In this document: positions 16,899 through 25,018 of the stretch, one piece after another
Layout of the letters: the number at the start of each line of letters is the position of its first letter
Numbering within the stretch: the stretch's first letter is position 1
Source: JBBDIP01 sp964602455
Lineage (GTDB): Bacteria; Bacillota; Sulfobacillia; Fermentithermobacillales; Fermentithermobacillaceae
Direction: 5' to 3'
DNA: 34,992 nucleotides
Assembly: GCA_964602455.1 (NCBI GenBank)
Contig: CAZRRG010000013.1
Location: 1 to 34,992 of the forward strand
The notes under the pieces: generated by a model
The model's database searches: none
The model's input: only the letters and a program-made list of their open reading frames with translations
What the model was told of the DNA's origin: nothing
Translations under genes and position numbers: made by a program

Positions 16899-16920
16899 GC
16901 AAAGCACTGATGAACTTTGC
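16899..16920 (+). promoter_or_regulatory. Small hairpin directly before the acetyltransferase ribosome site
   Basis: GCAAAG (16899-16904) and CTTTGC (16915-16920) can pair around a ten-base loop, and GGGAGGTG (16922-16929) follows two bases later. A six-pair stem this close to the ribosome site could modulate translation, but it is weak and could be chance. Confidence 0.3.
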
Positions 16921-16935
16921 AGGGAGGTGCTTTGT

Positions 16936-17421
16936 TTGGAATTCCGGCCAGCTACGGTAGACGACGTACCCGCGATCACGCGAATCTACAACCAGGGCAT
17001 CGTAGACAGGATCGCAACACTCGAAACGCAGATCCGCACGGAGCGGGAACGAGCCGAGTGGCTGGCGAGCCGCGATGACAGACATCCCGTGTTTGTGGCC
17101 GTCCAAGATGGAACGGTCGTGGGTTGGGCCTCCCTCAACGTTTTCAACCCTCGTGAGGCGTACCGCCACGTTGCGGATTTCTCAGTCTATGTTGAGCGCT
17201 CCTGGCGCGGTCAGGGCGTCGGGGAGTTCTTGCTGGGGCATCTCATCGACGAGGCGCGGCGCATTGGCTTCCACAAGATTGTCCTCACAGCCTTTCCCTT
17301 CAATGAACAGGGCATGCGGCTGTACACGAAGATGGGCTTCAGGATTGTAGGGGTCTACAAGGAACAAGGCATGCTGGATGGACGCTGGGTCGATACCGTG
17401 ATCATGGAGAAGCTGCTGTAA
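16936..17421 (+). CDS. GNAT N-acetyltransferase, phosphinothricin acetyltransferase-like
   Basis: A 161-residue cytoplasmic GNAT enzyme that transfers acetyl from acetyl-CoA to an amine. It starts with FRPATVDDVPAITRIYN, has the strand ADFSVYVERSWRGQGVGEFLLGHL with the acetyl-CoA loop (RGQGVG), and ends with NEQGMRLYTKMGFRIVGVYKEQG then WVDTVIMEKLL. These features and length match the phosphinothricin/methionine-sulfone acetyltransferase subgroup, though small-molecule substrate is often different in environmental relatives. The frame is open from 16897, but TTG at 16936 has GGGAGGTG seven bases upstream and matches the family's N-terminus, so it is chosen. The sensor kinase follows 46 bases later. 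Confidence 0.88.
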   Translation: MEFRPATVDDVPAITRIYNQGIVDRIATLETQIRTERERAEWLASRDDRHPVFVAVQDGTVVGWASLNVFNPREAYRHVADFSVYVERSWRGQGVGEFLLGHLIDEARRIGFHKIVLTAFPFNEQGMRLYTKMGFRIVGVYKEQGMLDGRWVDTVIMEKLL

Positions 17422-17467
17422 AGACAACCCGCACGCAAGACAAATACAACGCGTTGGGGGGCTTACC

Positions 17468-19180
17468 GTGTTGGCGGACTCTCTAGGTAAAGCAATCGTC
17501 GACCTGCAGGAGGCCTTGGCTGAAGCTGAGCGGGAACGCCGGGCCAACGAGGAAATCATCCGCGCTGTTGCACTTCTTCACGAGATTGGATCCAGAGTCA
17601 CCGAGTACCCGGACCTGAGTGACCTGGCATCCGCTATACTCGGAGTCGCGATTGAGATCACCCATGCAGATTTAGGTACCCTTCAACTGGTGGATAGCGA
17701 TGCGGACGTCCTCACCATGGTCGCCGCGCACGGCTTTGGGCCAGGCTTTACGGAGACCCTCCGGACAGTCAAGCGCAGCAACAATCCGTCATCGGCGAGG
17801 GCGTGGAGCACAGGCGCGCGTGTCGTGATCGAGGATGTCGAGGATGATCCGGTGATGGCCGGCACTCCTGAACTTGAGATCTACAGGAGCGCGGGGGTAA
17901 GGGCTGTCCAGTCGACCCCTCTCCTTTCGCCGACCGACGAAGTCCTTGGCATGCTGTCGACCCATTTTCGTAAGCCTGTGCAGTTCGAAACCGAGACCCT
18001 GCAGATTGTGGACATGCTTGCCCGGTTCGCCGGCGACGTGATCAGCTGGCGCCGAGTGGATAATGCCAGGCGGGAGGCGATCCTCAGGGCCGAGCAAAAG
18101 GCGGCGGAGTGGGAGGCATTGGTCGACTCGAGCCCTGAGGTTATCTATGTCGTGGATGAGAACGGACGTATCCTGGACGCAAACCAGGCTTGGCGGCGCG
18201 CGGTTGGCTTAGCTGACGATGAGATTGTGGAGAGCATCGCCAACGTACCCCATATCATGTTCACGACTCCCGACGGCCGGCCCATGTCTGACGAAGACTG
18301 CCCGACAGCGAGAGCGTTGCGAGGGGAGTCCGTCGTCGACTTTCCCTACCGGATCGTAAACGGAAAGGGGCAGGAACGAGAGTTCCTGCACACGGCAACT
18401 GCGGTCGATACTCCACAGGGCAGGCGAGTGTTCTCCATTGTTAAGGATGTAACCGAGCTTCGCCGCCTCGAGCGGGTCAGGGACGAGTTTATGCTTGTGA
18501 TAAGCCACGAGCTCCGGAACCCGTTGCAGGTGATTCTCGGGCAAGCCCAACTCATGTCCGTGAAGATGACCCCGGAGATGCGGGCAGTCATGGGCTCAAA
18601 CCTAGAATCGCTGATCGCCCAAGCGCGGCTTCTATCAACTCTCATCGATGACCTCCTGAACGCGTACCGGGTTGGGAACGGACGGTTCAGCGTCAACCTG
18701 ACCGCGATGGACTTGCGCGCGCTCACGCTGTCTATCCTTGAGTCGCAGACGGTTGACGTGGACCGTGTTTGGTCGTCTTCTCTAGGCGAGGCCGAGGTGC
18801 TGGTAATGGCAGATCCGAACCGCCTCAGCCAGGCGATAACGAACCTCCTGACCAATGCGAGGAAGTACACTCCTGCTGGCGGCCACATCAGCGTGGGAAT
18901 CACCAAGATAGGAGACGCGGCCATCCTAAGCGTCGAGGACGACGGACCGGGCATCCCTCCCGGCGACCTGGAGAAGGTGTTCGAAGGGTTCTACCGTACT
19001 TCGGAACGCGCGAAGTGGCAGTCCGGTAGCATAGGATTGGGATTGTTCATCAGCCGCGGCCTGGTCCGGCGGATGGGCGGGGACCTCTGGGCGGAGAACC
19101 GTCCCGGCGGCGGTACGGTGATGAGGCTGAAGATCCCCCTGTGGTATAATGCTCGGCAAGAGGTAAGGAGTAAGGAGTAA
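17468..19180 (+). CDS. Soluble GAF-PAS sensor histidine kinase
   Basis: A 570-residue kinase with no membrane segment or signal peptide, so it should sense a cytoplasmic signal. Residues about 10-35 are a coiled coil, 45-195 a GAF domain, and 210-335 a PAS domain. The HisKA segment has ISHELRNPLQ with the phosphorylated histidine at residue 347, and the ATPase domain has the N box (NLLTNARKYTP), G1 (VEDDGPGIPP) and G2 (GSIGLGLFIS). No response regulator gene is next to it, so it is an orphan kinase or works with a distant regulator. The GTG start is supported by a G-run six bases upstream. Its last codons and stop lie in a heptamer repeat array, and a -10-like box for the next gene is inside its 3' end. 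Confidence 0.92.
   Translation: MLADSLGKAIVDLQEALAEAERERRANEEIIRAVALLHEIGSRVTEYPDLSDLASAILGVAIEITHADLGTLQLVDSDADVLTMVAAHGFGPGFTETLRTVKRSNNPSSARAWSTGARVVIEDVEDDPVMAGTPELEIYRSAGVRAVQSTPLLSPTDEVLGMLSTHFRKPVQFETETLQIVDMLARFAGDVISWRRVDNARREAILRAEQKAAEWEALVDSSPEVIYVVDENGRILDANQAWRRAVGLADDEIVESIANVPHIMFTTPDGRPMSDEDCPTARALRGESVVDFPYRIVNGKGQEREFLHTATAVDTPQGRRVFSIVKDVTELRRLERVRDEFMLVISHELRNPLQVILGQAQLMSVKMTPEMRAVMGSNLESLIAQARLLSTLIDDLLNAYRVGNGRFSVNLTAMDLRALTLSILESQTVDVDRVWSSSLGEAEVLVMADPNRLSQAITNLLTNARKYTPAGGHISVGITKIGDAAILSVEDDGPGIPPGDLEKVFEGFYRTSERAKWQSGSIGLGLFISRGLVRRMGGDLWAENRPGGGTVMRLKIPLWYNARQEVRSKE
19142..19150 (+). promoter_or_regulatory. Extended -10 promoter element inside the kinase 3' end
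   Basis: TGG followed by a perfect TATAAT (19145-19150) forms an extended -10. No good -35 is present 17 bases upstream, which is usual for extended -10 promoters. Transcription would begin near 19157 and run through the heptamer repeats into the AbrB-like gene at 19200. Confidence 0.5.
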
Positions 19181-19190
19181 GGCGTAAGGA
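19163..19190 (+). repeat. Tandem heptamer array, four copies of GTAAGGA
   Basis: Four consecutive seven-base units (19163, 19170, 19177, 19184) read GTAAGGA, the third ending in C, with a decayed fifth unit after them. The array spans the stop codon of the sensor kinase and fills the leader of the AbrB-like gene. Each GTAAGGA junction creates an AAGGAG, the Shine-Dalgarno core, so the array is also a ladder of ribosome-site-like motifs. Confidence 0.85.
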
Positions 19191-19199
19191 CGAAGGTGA

Positions 19200-19514
19200 G
19201 TGGCTCCAGTGAGCAAATCCGAGTGGGAGATAAAGGTTACGTCCAAGGGCCAGATTACTCTGCCCAAACAAGCGAGAGATATCATGATGGTGCGCGAGGG
19301 CGACCACTTGCAGGCCGTCATAAAGGACGACTCACTCGTCCTTACGAGAAAGGTCGAGCTAACCGATTCCCAACGGATGAAGACCGCTCTCGAGGAAGTG
19401 CTTCAGAGCCTGGGTCATACCCGAGGGCAGGCCAACAGAACGGTTGACCGTCGAGATCTACGCAAGAGCCTAGGGCCGATACCCGACCTCACACGCCTAT
19501 CTAACCGCGGTTGA
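19200..19514 (+). CDS. AbrB/SpoVT-fold antitoxin (VapB-like)
   Basis: A 104-residue protein whose first 50 residues are a swapped-hairpin AbrB domain: WEIKVTSKGQITLPKQAR, then VREGDHLQAVIKDDSLVLTRK. Such domains bind DNA, and in toxin-antitoxin pairs they repress their own promoter while the C-terminus neutralises the toxin. Here the C-terminal half (about 50-104) is of unclear origin, and its last part overlaps the remains of a PIN-domain toxin gene in another frame. The start may be GTG at 19200, or GTG at 19209, which has AAGGTG ten bases upstream. An extended -10 and heptamer array lie before it. With the toxin broken, the antitoxin may persist only as a DNA-binding remnant. Confidence 0.7.
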   Translation: MAPVSKSEWEIKVTSKGQITLPKQARDIMMVREGDHLQAVIKDDSLVLTRKVELTDSQRMKTALEEVLQSLGHTRGQANRTVDRRDLRKSLGPIPDLTRLSNRG

Positions 19515-19635
19515 TGCAGTACAGATGGCTCTCGCCTCGTCCTTTGGTGACGACGTCGTGTTCGTCTCGTCAGACGACAAGCTGAACAGGGTGGCCGGTG
19601 AAATGGGGATCAAGACTCTCAATCCCGCTACCTAA
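19474..19635 (+). pseudogene. VapC-type PIN toxin, 3' remnant
   Basis: In a frame different from the antitoxin, the 53 codons before TAA at 19633 encode TSHAYLTAVDAVQMALA, then VVFVSSDDKLNRVAGEMG and IKTLNP. These match the last third of VapC PIN-domain nucleases, with the conserved aspartates of VDAVQ and SSDDKL. A TAG at 19471 closes the frame, and in front of it only about nine more plausible codons (LTVEIYARA) are seen. The first catalytic aspartate region, normally some 90 residues upstream, is missing and that space is occupied by the antitoxin gene. The toxin is therefore a deletion product without nuclease activity. Confidence 0.7.
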
Positions 19636-19679
19636 TCAAACGGAATTCCGAGCCTCGCATAGGTTTCGGCAACATGCCT

Positions 19680-20369
19680 CTAGGCCTGCTGATCCCCCAG
19701 CACGATAGCCGCCAGTTCCTTCGAGAGCACCACTTCTCCGTTGCGGACGGCCCTCATGCCGTCGCCGGAGATCTCGTCGATTATCATGGTCTTGCCATCC
19801 ACTTCGCCGAACTCGTACTTGAGGTCGATGAGGTCCAGACCTTTCTCGGCGAGGTGGGCCTTGAGGATCGCCGTGGCTTTCTTGGCCGTCTCCTTCATGA
19901 AGCGGATCTGCTCGGCTGTCGCGATGTTGAGCGCCTGGAGCGTGTCCTCGGTCAGAGGCGGATCGCCCCGTTCGTCGTCCTTGAGGGTGAACTCGACCAG
20001 AGAGGGGAGAGGGGCGCCCTGCTGGATGTAGTCACCGTAACGGCGGATGAAGCTGCCCCACGCCTTCTCCCTGCATACTACCTCAAGGCCCTTGCCGAAG
20101 GTCTTGGCGCGCTTAACGATCATGGTGTTGGGCTCGGGACCCGACGCGACGAAATGGGTCTCCATCCCGGCCTCCTTAAGCAGGTTGAAGAAATGCATGG
20201 TCAGGCGGAAAGACGCGTTGCCCTTGCCTTTCACTTCCCCAATAACGGTGTTGGAACCGGGATCGATCACATCCCCTGTCCCGGTCACGGTGTCCTTGAA
20301 CTTCAGGAGTACATTGCCGTCGTCCAGGAGCATTACGTCCTTGGTCTTGCCGCTGTAGATGGTCTTCAT
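19680..20369 (-). CDS. purC: Phosphoribosylaminoimidazole-succinocarboxamide synthase PurC
   Basis: Joins aspartate to CAIR with ATP in purine synthesis (SAICAR synthetase). The 229-residue product starts MKTIYSGKTKDV, carries the nucleotide-site GKGNASFRL segment, RYGDYIQQGAPLPSLVEFTLKDDERGDPP, and the C-terminal LIDLKYEFGEVDGKTMIIDEIS with the metal-binding acidic residues. It belongs to the version with V-T-G-x-G-D-V-x-D-P-G near the N-terminus, found in various Clostridia and other anaerobes, rather than the classical MEKKELLYEGKAK type. The frame is open from 20396, but GGGGGAAAG upstream (20373-20381) and homology favour ATG at 20369. No other pur gene is nearby. It is transcribed away from murI across a 194-base shared upstream region. 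Confidence 0.93.
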   Translation of the reverse strand: MKTIYSGKTKDVMLLDDGNVLLKFKDTVTGTGDVIDPGSNTVIGEVKGKGNASFRLTMHFFNLLKEAGMETHFVASGPEPNTMIVKRAKTFGKGLEVVCREKAWGSFIRRYGDYIQQGAPLPSLVEFTLKDDERGDPPLTEDTLQALNIATAEQIRFMKETAKKATAILKAHLAEKGLDLIDLKYEFGEVDGKTMIIDEISGDGMRAVRNGEVVLSKELAAIVLGDQQA

Positions 20370-20563
20370 CGTCTTTCCCCCAGTGAATGGTGGCATAGAG
20401 CGCCTGCACTAGTATGTGCCCGATTCCAGTGCCCGATTGTAACTGGTTCGACGAGGGGCGCTATGTTCCTTGTCAGCGGAAAGGCTTGCGCCATGTGGAC
20501 AGGGAATGTGATATGTTGATCCTAGTTCCTGCATCATACATCGCTGTCACGGAGGTTGTGGAT

Positions 20564-21376
20564 ATGCCAACCATCGGAGTATTCGATTCGGGTTACGGCG
20601 GGCTTACGGTGCTCAAAGAGGTAATGAGCAAGATTCCCAGAGCCAACACCGAGTACTACGCCGATAATGGCCGCAACCCTTACGGAGTGCGACCACGGGA
20701 AGAGATTGCCCGTTTCTCCCGTCAGATACTGGACTTCTTAGCCGGCAAAGGCATTGACGTCGCGATCATCGCCTGCAATACGGCCACAGCCGCCGCGATG
20801 CCGGAAGTCGAGCATGCATACGCTTTTCCAGTGGTAGGAGTCATCGGATCAGGCGCCAGAGGAGCCGTTGCTGCGACCCGAAACAAGAAGGTCGGGGTCA
20901 TCGCAACCGAGTTCACCATCAAGAGCAGGGCCTATCACGACGCCATCCGGGCGTTGGATCCGGAGATCGAAGTCATTGGGCAGCCCTGCATGCGTCTAGT
21001 GAGGCTTGTGGAGTCGGGAAAGACGTCCGGCGATGAAGCCCTGCAGACCATCAAGGAGGACTTGGCTGTCTTCGCCGGGACAGGAGTCGACACTCTCGTC
21101 CTGGGTTGCACCCACTTCCCGCTGCTGGCCTCGATCATCGCCCAAGTGATGGGACCCGGCGTCACCCTGGTTAACCCGGCAGCCGAGACGGCTATGGAGG
21201 CCATGGCTGCTCTGAAGGCCAAGTACGCTGCATCCGATCTCGATGCCGCGCCTGCCGGAGGAGCCGCGCCTCATCACAACTTCTACACCAGCGGGGATCC
21301 CGAGGAGTTCAAGAGACTCGGGTCCGGGTTCCTGGGCAGAGAGATTAAGCACGCTGAGAAGGTCACGTTCGACTAG
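20564..21376 (+). CDS. murI: Glutamate racemase
   Basis: Makes D-glutamate for peptidoglycan, the substrate of the MurD enzyme encoded earlier in the window. The 270 residues begin PTIGVFDSGYGGLTVLKEV, with the two catalytic cysteines in AIIACNTATAAA and VLGCTHFPLL, and NPYG near residue 45. Length matches the family. The frame is open 50 codons farther upstream, but GGAGGT seven bases before the ATG at 20564 and the family N-terminus settle the start. It converges on the deacetylase gene with only 16 bases between stops. Confidence 0.95.
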   Translation: MPTIGVFDSGYGGLTVLKEVMSKIPRANTEYYADNGRNPYGVRPREEIARFSRQILDFLAGKGIDVAIIACNTATAAAMPEVEHAYAFPVVGVIGSGARGAVAATRNKKVGVIATEFTIKSRAYHDAIRALDPEIEVIGQPCMRLVRLVESGKTSGDEALQTIKEDLAVFAGTGVDTLVLGCTHFPLLASIIAQVMGPGVTLVNPAAETAMEAMAALKAKYAASDLDAAPAGGAAPHHNFYTSGDPEEFKRLGSGFLGREIKHAEKVTFD

Positions 21377-21392
21377 GGCGCGCCGGCAATCC

Positions 21393-22577
21393 CTATTGTG
21401 CTAGCCGGTACTCCCTCGCCAAGGGATGCGAGCGGACTTCATCGCCAACCGTGTATGTGATGATGTCGGCCTGGCCGTCTGATACATATCGTCGCTCCGG
21501 ATGCTTTTCCATTTCGTTGAGCCACTTGTCCAGCTCGGACTGGGAGCCGCGGATCCGCGGTATCGCGTACGGGTTGAACTTCGTGGAGAAGGGCGATGGG
21601 GCGGGCTCTGCTCCGACCAGTAGCACGCCCAGGTTGTGGTACGCCTGATCTTCCCACGTTCCTCCGAGGAGGTTCTCCTTGGACTTCGGGTATCCGCCGA
21701 ATGGGAGGGCCAGCGACGTGACCTCGTAGCCGGTGAGCCGCCTTATTTCGTTGGCCAGACTGCCGAGCTCCTTTGCCACCTCTTCCGGGGAGGCGGATGA
21801 AAGGTCCCTGTGAGTCCGCGTGTGATTGCCGATTTCCATCCCGGCGTCCAAGAGGAAGCGAAGGTTCTCCTTGGCGCGCGACGCGTCGCCGAACGGGTTT
21901 CCTGAGTTCACGAAGAAGGTGGCAGCGTGGCCAAAGTCAGGGTGTTTTTCTGAGAACTCGAGCAGAATACCGACGGCGCAGTTGGGGTCCAGGACACGCC
22001 CAGACTCGCCCTCGATGAAACTGAGTTGCCCCCGCGTCCCGTCGTCAAAGGTCAGCACAAGGGGCGACCGTCCGGCAGGTACTTCGATGTGCCCGGATAG
22101 GTAGTCACTCAGGGGGACCAGCGTGTACCCCAGATTGTAGAACCTCTCCAGGTCGGCCCGGAGGTTTTCCCTGGACCGCACCCACTCGCTCTCGTAGTCC
22201 TGAACGTCGTGGTACATGATGATCATCACTTGGCCAAGTTCGTTGGGCTTGAGCCGCTTTTCATCGTTGTTGTTGTCCTGGCCCTGATCCGGGTCTTGCT
22301 CAGAACCTTGCCCAGCGTTCTGGTCAGGTTCGCTACCCCTGCTCGGATCTGATTCTGTGCCAGCTGATGCGGCGCCGCCGCTTTCCGGCACGGTGGATCC
22401 CGTGTCTACGCCGGCAGGATCGGCGAGGACGGCAGGCCATGGTAAGTCGACACCGCCGCCGGAATTCAGTAGAAGCGCTGCAAGCAGGATTGAGAAAAAT
22501 AGGCATGCGAGCATCCTGGCCCGTTGCCACCGGCGGTTTCGTGCAGCTCTGCGTAGTCGATATCGATTCTGTCTCAT
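21393..22577 (-). CDS. Exported polysaccharide deacetylase (NodB domain)
   Basis: A 394-residue protein. A strongly basic N-terminus and a hydrophobic helix (about residues 23-40) make a signal anchor; a Gly/Ser/Asp/Gln-rich linker (about 50-110) spaces it from the catalytic domain, which should act outside on cell wall or other polysaccharide. The carbohydrate esterase family 4 motifs are visible: MYHDVQ, LTFDDG with two metal/catalytic aspartates, and GNHTRTHRDLS with the zinc histidines. The C-terminal about 60 residues extend past the barrel. The ATG at 22577 has AGGGAG about ten bases upstream. The TolB-like propeller gene lies just upstream on the same strand, 70 bases away, so the two are likely cotranscribed. 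Confidence 0.88.
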   Translation of the reverse strand: MRQNRYRLRRAARNRRWQRARMLACLFFSILLAALLLNSGGGVDLPWPAVLADPAGVDTGSTVPESGGAASAGTESDPSRGSEPDQNAGQGSEQDPDQGQDNNNDEKRLKPNELGQVMIIMYHDVQDYESEWVRSRENLRADLERFYNLGYTLVPLSDYLSGHIEVPAGRSPLVLTFDDGTRGQLSFIEGESGRVLDPNCAVGILLEFSEKHPDFGHAATFFVNSGNPFGDASRAKENLRFLLDAGMEIGNHTRTHRDLSSASPEEVAKELGSLANEIRRLTGYEVTSLALPFGGYPKSKENLLGGTWEDQAYHNLGVLLVGAEPAPSPFSTKFNPYAIPRIRGSQSELDKWLNEMEKHPERRYVSDGQADIITYTVGDEVRSHPLAREYRLAQ

Positions 22578-22647
22578 CTCGGAAGGGCTCCCTGAGGACC
22601 GGCTGCGCCACGATGGGTATAGGCGCCGGCTTCACCCTATTGGACTC

Positions 22648-23907
22648 CTACTCAGCCGGAATGTTCCGCAGTGAGCACAAGTCCATATCGTCTGATTCAA
22701 GGTAGTAGAGTCGGCCATCGACTATGCATAGAGGATGCATTGCGGCATCACCGTCGATCAGTAGATGGGCTCCGCTGCTGATTGTGTATGCATACATCTG
22801 ATACCGGTCGTTCGACCTGTTGCCGGCATCATCGTGGACGGTCCTTCTCACTGCCAGGATCATCTCATCCGTGTCTACCCAGAGGACGTGAAGCAGCATG
22901 TATGCTTCCGACGGTGACTCTCCTCGCAAGATGATTTCCGGCGCGCCGCCTGCCAGGTCCAGGCTGTATATCCAGCTCTCATCGCCGGCCGGGGAGCGGG
23001 ACTCGCCGATGACGTAGCCCTCATCCGGCGAAATGCCCTCCACGATGTGCAGCCTTCGGAACGGGCTAGTCTCAGGCCCGAGGTCGACGGCGCTTCCGAC
23101 ATCGACCGGCGTGCGGTCGCCGGTCTCGACATTGATGGAGGCCAGGCCGGATATGTGGCCGCCGCCGGTGCCGACAGCCCCGGTGCGGACCAGCAGCCGG
23201 GTGTTGTCTATCCAGTGAAACGGGTAATCGCCCTCGCCCTCATCCGTTACCTGGCGCGTATTGCCACTGCCCAAGTCCAATATCCAGAGGTTCTCCGGGC
23301 CAGCGCTCTCAAACAAAGTGTAGGCTAGCTGCGACTCATTACCGGAGAACAGGGGCGAGCGGACGAACGAGAAACCGTCGTCGATGTCGCTTCGGACGAA
23401 GAGTTCTCCCGTTTCCCGGTCATAAACCGAGAAGGGTTTGTCCCAGAAAAGGTAGCGGCCGCTGGGAGACCAGAGGATCTCCCGTGGCCCCAAGTCCGGA
23501 GGTTCCAGGTCGGAGATCTTCTCGGTCGAGCCATTAAGGTGTGCCAGGTAGATGCCCCCTCGGCCTTCGGGCTCAGAGTGCTCTGTGTGGTATGCGAAGA
23601 CGTCGCCACTGGGTGACCAAGCAATGCCGACTACCTTGTGTTTGCTCTCAGCACGAAAGGTGCGGTTCACCTCTCCCGCAGGAAACTCGGCCAGCGTCAA
23701 CTCCCCGTCCACTAGGCCGAGAAGGTAACCATGGTCAGGCGACAACTGGGGGAGGGGTCTGTAGCTCAAAGCGTTGTCATCCAAAGTCTTGACGCCCGGC
23801 GAGCAGTCGGTGGCAAACAAGGACACAGCGATGGGAATCAGCAAGAAGGTTGCCAACAGAAGCGCGATCCGCAGCAGTGACGTTAAGAGGGCTCGAGAGC
23901 GCCGCAC
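22648..23907 (-). CDS. Exported TolB/PD40-like beta-propeller protein
   Basis: A 419-residue protein with an N-terminal basic patch and a long hydrophobic helix (residues about 9-32), so membrane-anchored or secreted. The rest consists of propeller-like repeats: IAWSPSGDVFAYHTE, ILWSPSGRYLFWDK, SPLFSGNESQLAYTLFE, VEGISPDEGYVIGES and similar, each resembling the W-SPDG-x-x-AF pattern of TolB/PD40 blades. Function is unknown; such domains often bind peptides or carbohydrates. The start is GTG at 23907 with AGGAGGT upstream. A cysteine in residues 33-36 is not in a clear lipobox. Its downstream neighbour on the same strand is the deacetylase, suggesting a joint envelope role, but this is context only. 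Confidence 0.75.
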   Translation of the reverse strand: MRRSRALLTSLLRIALLLATFLLIPIAVSLFATDCSPGVKTLDDNALSYRPLPQLSPDHGYLLGLVDGELTLAEFPAGEVNRTFRAESKHKVVGIAWSPSGDVFAYHTEHSEPEGRGGIYLAHLNGSTEKISDLEPPDLGPREILWSPSGRYLFWDKPFSVYDRETGELFVRSDIDDGFSFVRSPLFSGNESQLAYTLFESAGPENLWILDLGSGNTRQVTDEGEGDYPFHWIDNTRLLVRTGAVGTGGGHISGLASINVETGDRTPVDVGSAVDLGPETSPFRRLHIVEGISPDEGYVIGESRSPAGDESWIYSLDLAGGAPEIILRGESPSEAYMLLHVLWVDTDEMILAVRRTVHDDAGNRSNDRYQMYAYTISSGAHLLIDGDAAMHPLCIVDGRLYYLESDDMDLCSLRNIPAE

Positions 23908-24199
23908 AAGGGTACCTCCTCACACGAATGGATCCACCTGTCATGGACGCCGGCTGCGCCGCGCGAGTTCCTCTCTCCGCCACGACTCGTTAAAGATGCC
24001 CTTACTTTGCTTCATGAAAACCCAACGGGATGGAAGGAGTTACCACGACTGTGACGAATAGGTCGCACAGGTGATGTATGACAGCCGACGATCTGCTATG
24101 AGAAGCGTAGGCTGGTAACCCGTGGTTCCGGGAACGACAGCTGCTGGGCTTTATTGCAGATTCGCGGATCGTGGAGATGAAGAGGGAGGTGAGAGAAGA

Positions 24200-24982
24200 A
24201 TGGCACTGATTCCAGGGACACGCTTCTTGCTGGTTTTCAGTTTGATCAGCGGCGCCGTGGTCTTCTACATGATGATCAAGACTCGCGAGGGCATGTATCT
24301 GCCCAAGGTTCGCAGGCTCAACGGGCTAGATGCCATCGAGGAGGCCATAGGCCGGGCGACGGAGATGGGCAGACCGGTGCACTTCGCACCCGGCATCGCC
24401 GGCGTCACCGACCAGAGTGCTCCCCAGACCATGGCTGCCATGGAGATCCTGGCGCATACCACCGACTTGGTCGCCAGGTATGACAACGAAATGGTGGTGA
24501 GCATCCGCACCGCCGACCTATTTCCGATCGCGCAGGAAGTGACCCGTCAACGTTTCATCGCCGCCGGCAAACCTGACATGTTCAAGGAGACGACGGTGCA
24601 GTTTTTCTCCAGCGAGCAGTTCGCGTACTCGGCACGCTGCATGGGCTTCATCACCCGCGAGAAAGTGGCCGCAAACATCATGATGGGGGCCTTCTGGGCC
24701 GAGTCACTGCTCATCGCCGAGGCCGGAGCCAGCGTCGGCGCCATCCAGGTGGCCGGTACGGCTAACCTGCACCAGATCCCGTTCCTGGTAGCCGCATGCG
24801 ATTACACCCTGATTGGCGAGGAGCTGTATGCCGGTGGAGCCTACCTATCACAGGACAAAGTGAAACTCGGCTCGATAGCCGGTCAGGACTACCTGAAGGT
24901 CGCAAGCATAGCCCTGGTCTTGCTGGGGGCTCTGGCGGTAACCTTCGGCTCGGACTTCCTGCCGCAGCTCTTGGCCCAATAA
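24200..24982 (+). CDS. DUF6754-type membrane protein, first gene of a four-gene cluster
   Basis: A 260-residue protein with a membrane helix at residues about 6-25, an alpha/beta globular domain of about 195 residues, and a second helix near 235-255. The basic residues after helix 1 (KTREG, KVRR) place the globular domain in the cytoplasm. The sequence, with NGLDAIEEAIGRATEMGRPV, MMGAFWAESLLIAEAG and ACDYTLIGEELYAGGAYLS, matches what I know of DUF6754, a family without a known role. The frame is open from 24122, but GGAGGTGA seven bases before the ATG at 24200 fixes the start. The next gene begins 36 bases later. A 292-base gap upstream holds no recognisable gene. Confidence 0.75.
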   Translation: MALIPGTRFLLVFSLISGAVVFYMMIKTREGMYLPKVRRLNGLDAIEEAIGRATEMGRPVHFAPGIAGVTDQSAPQTMAAMEILAHTTDLVARYDNEMVVSIRTADLFPIAQEVTRQRFIAAGKPDMFKETTVQFFSSEQFAYSARCMGFITREKVAANIMMGAFWAESLLIAEAGASVGAIQVAGTANLHQIPFLVAACDYTLIGEELYAGGAYLSQDKVKLGSIAGQDYLKVASIALVLLGALAVTFGSDFLPQLLAQ

Positions 24983-25018
24983 CGCTCTTGTGAATCCCTC
25001 AAGAAGGAGGTGTAGGTA

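Noticed and set aside
3375..19473. Possible readthrough or recoding of TAG, because both nth (3375) and the vapC remnant (19471) are cut by TAG
   Set aside because: Many intact genes here end in TAG (aminotransferase, pfkA, oadB, gamma-like, fxsA, MATE, murI), so TAG is an ordinary stop. The vapC locus is also deleted.
19674..20519. 281-codon plus-strand frame opposite purC
   Set aside because: purC is unmistakable on the minus strand, and the plus frame has no family resemblance.
21384..21409. CCGGC/GCCGG hairpin between murI and the deacetylase gene
   Set aside because: Five-pair stem, overlapping the deacetylase coding end, without a T-tract in either direction.
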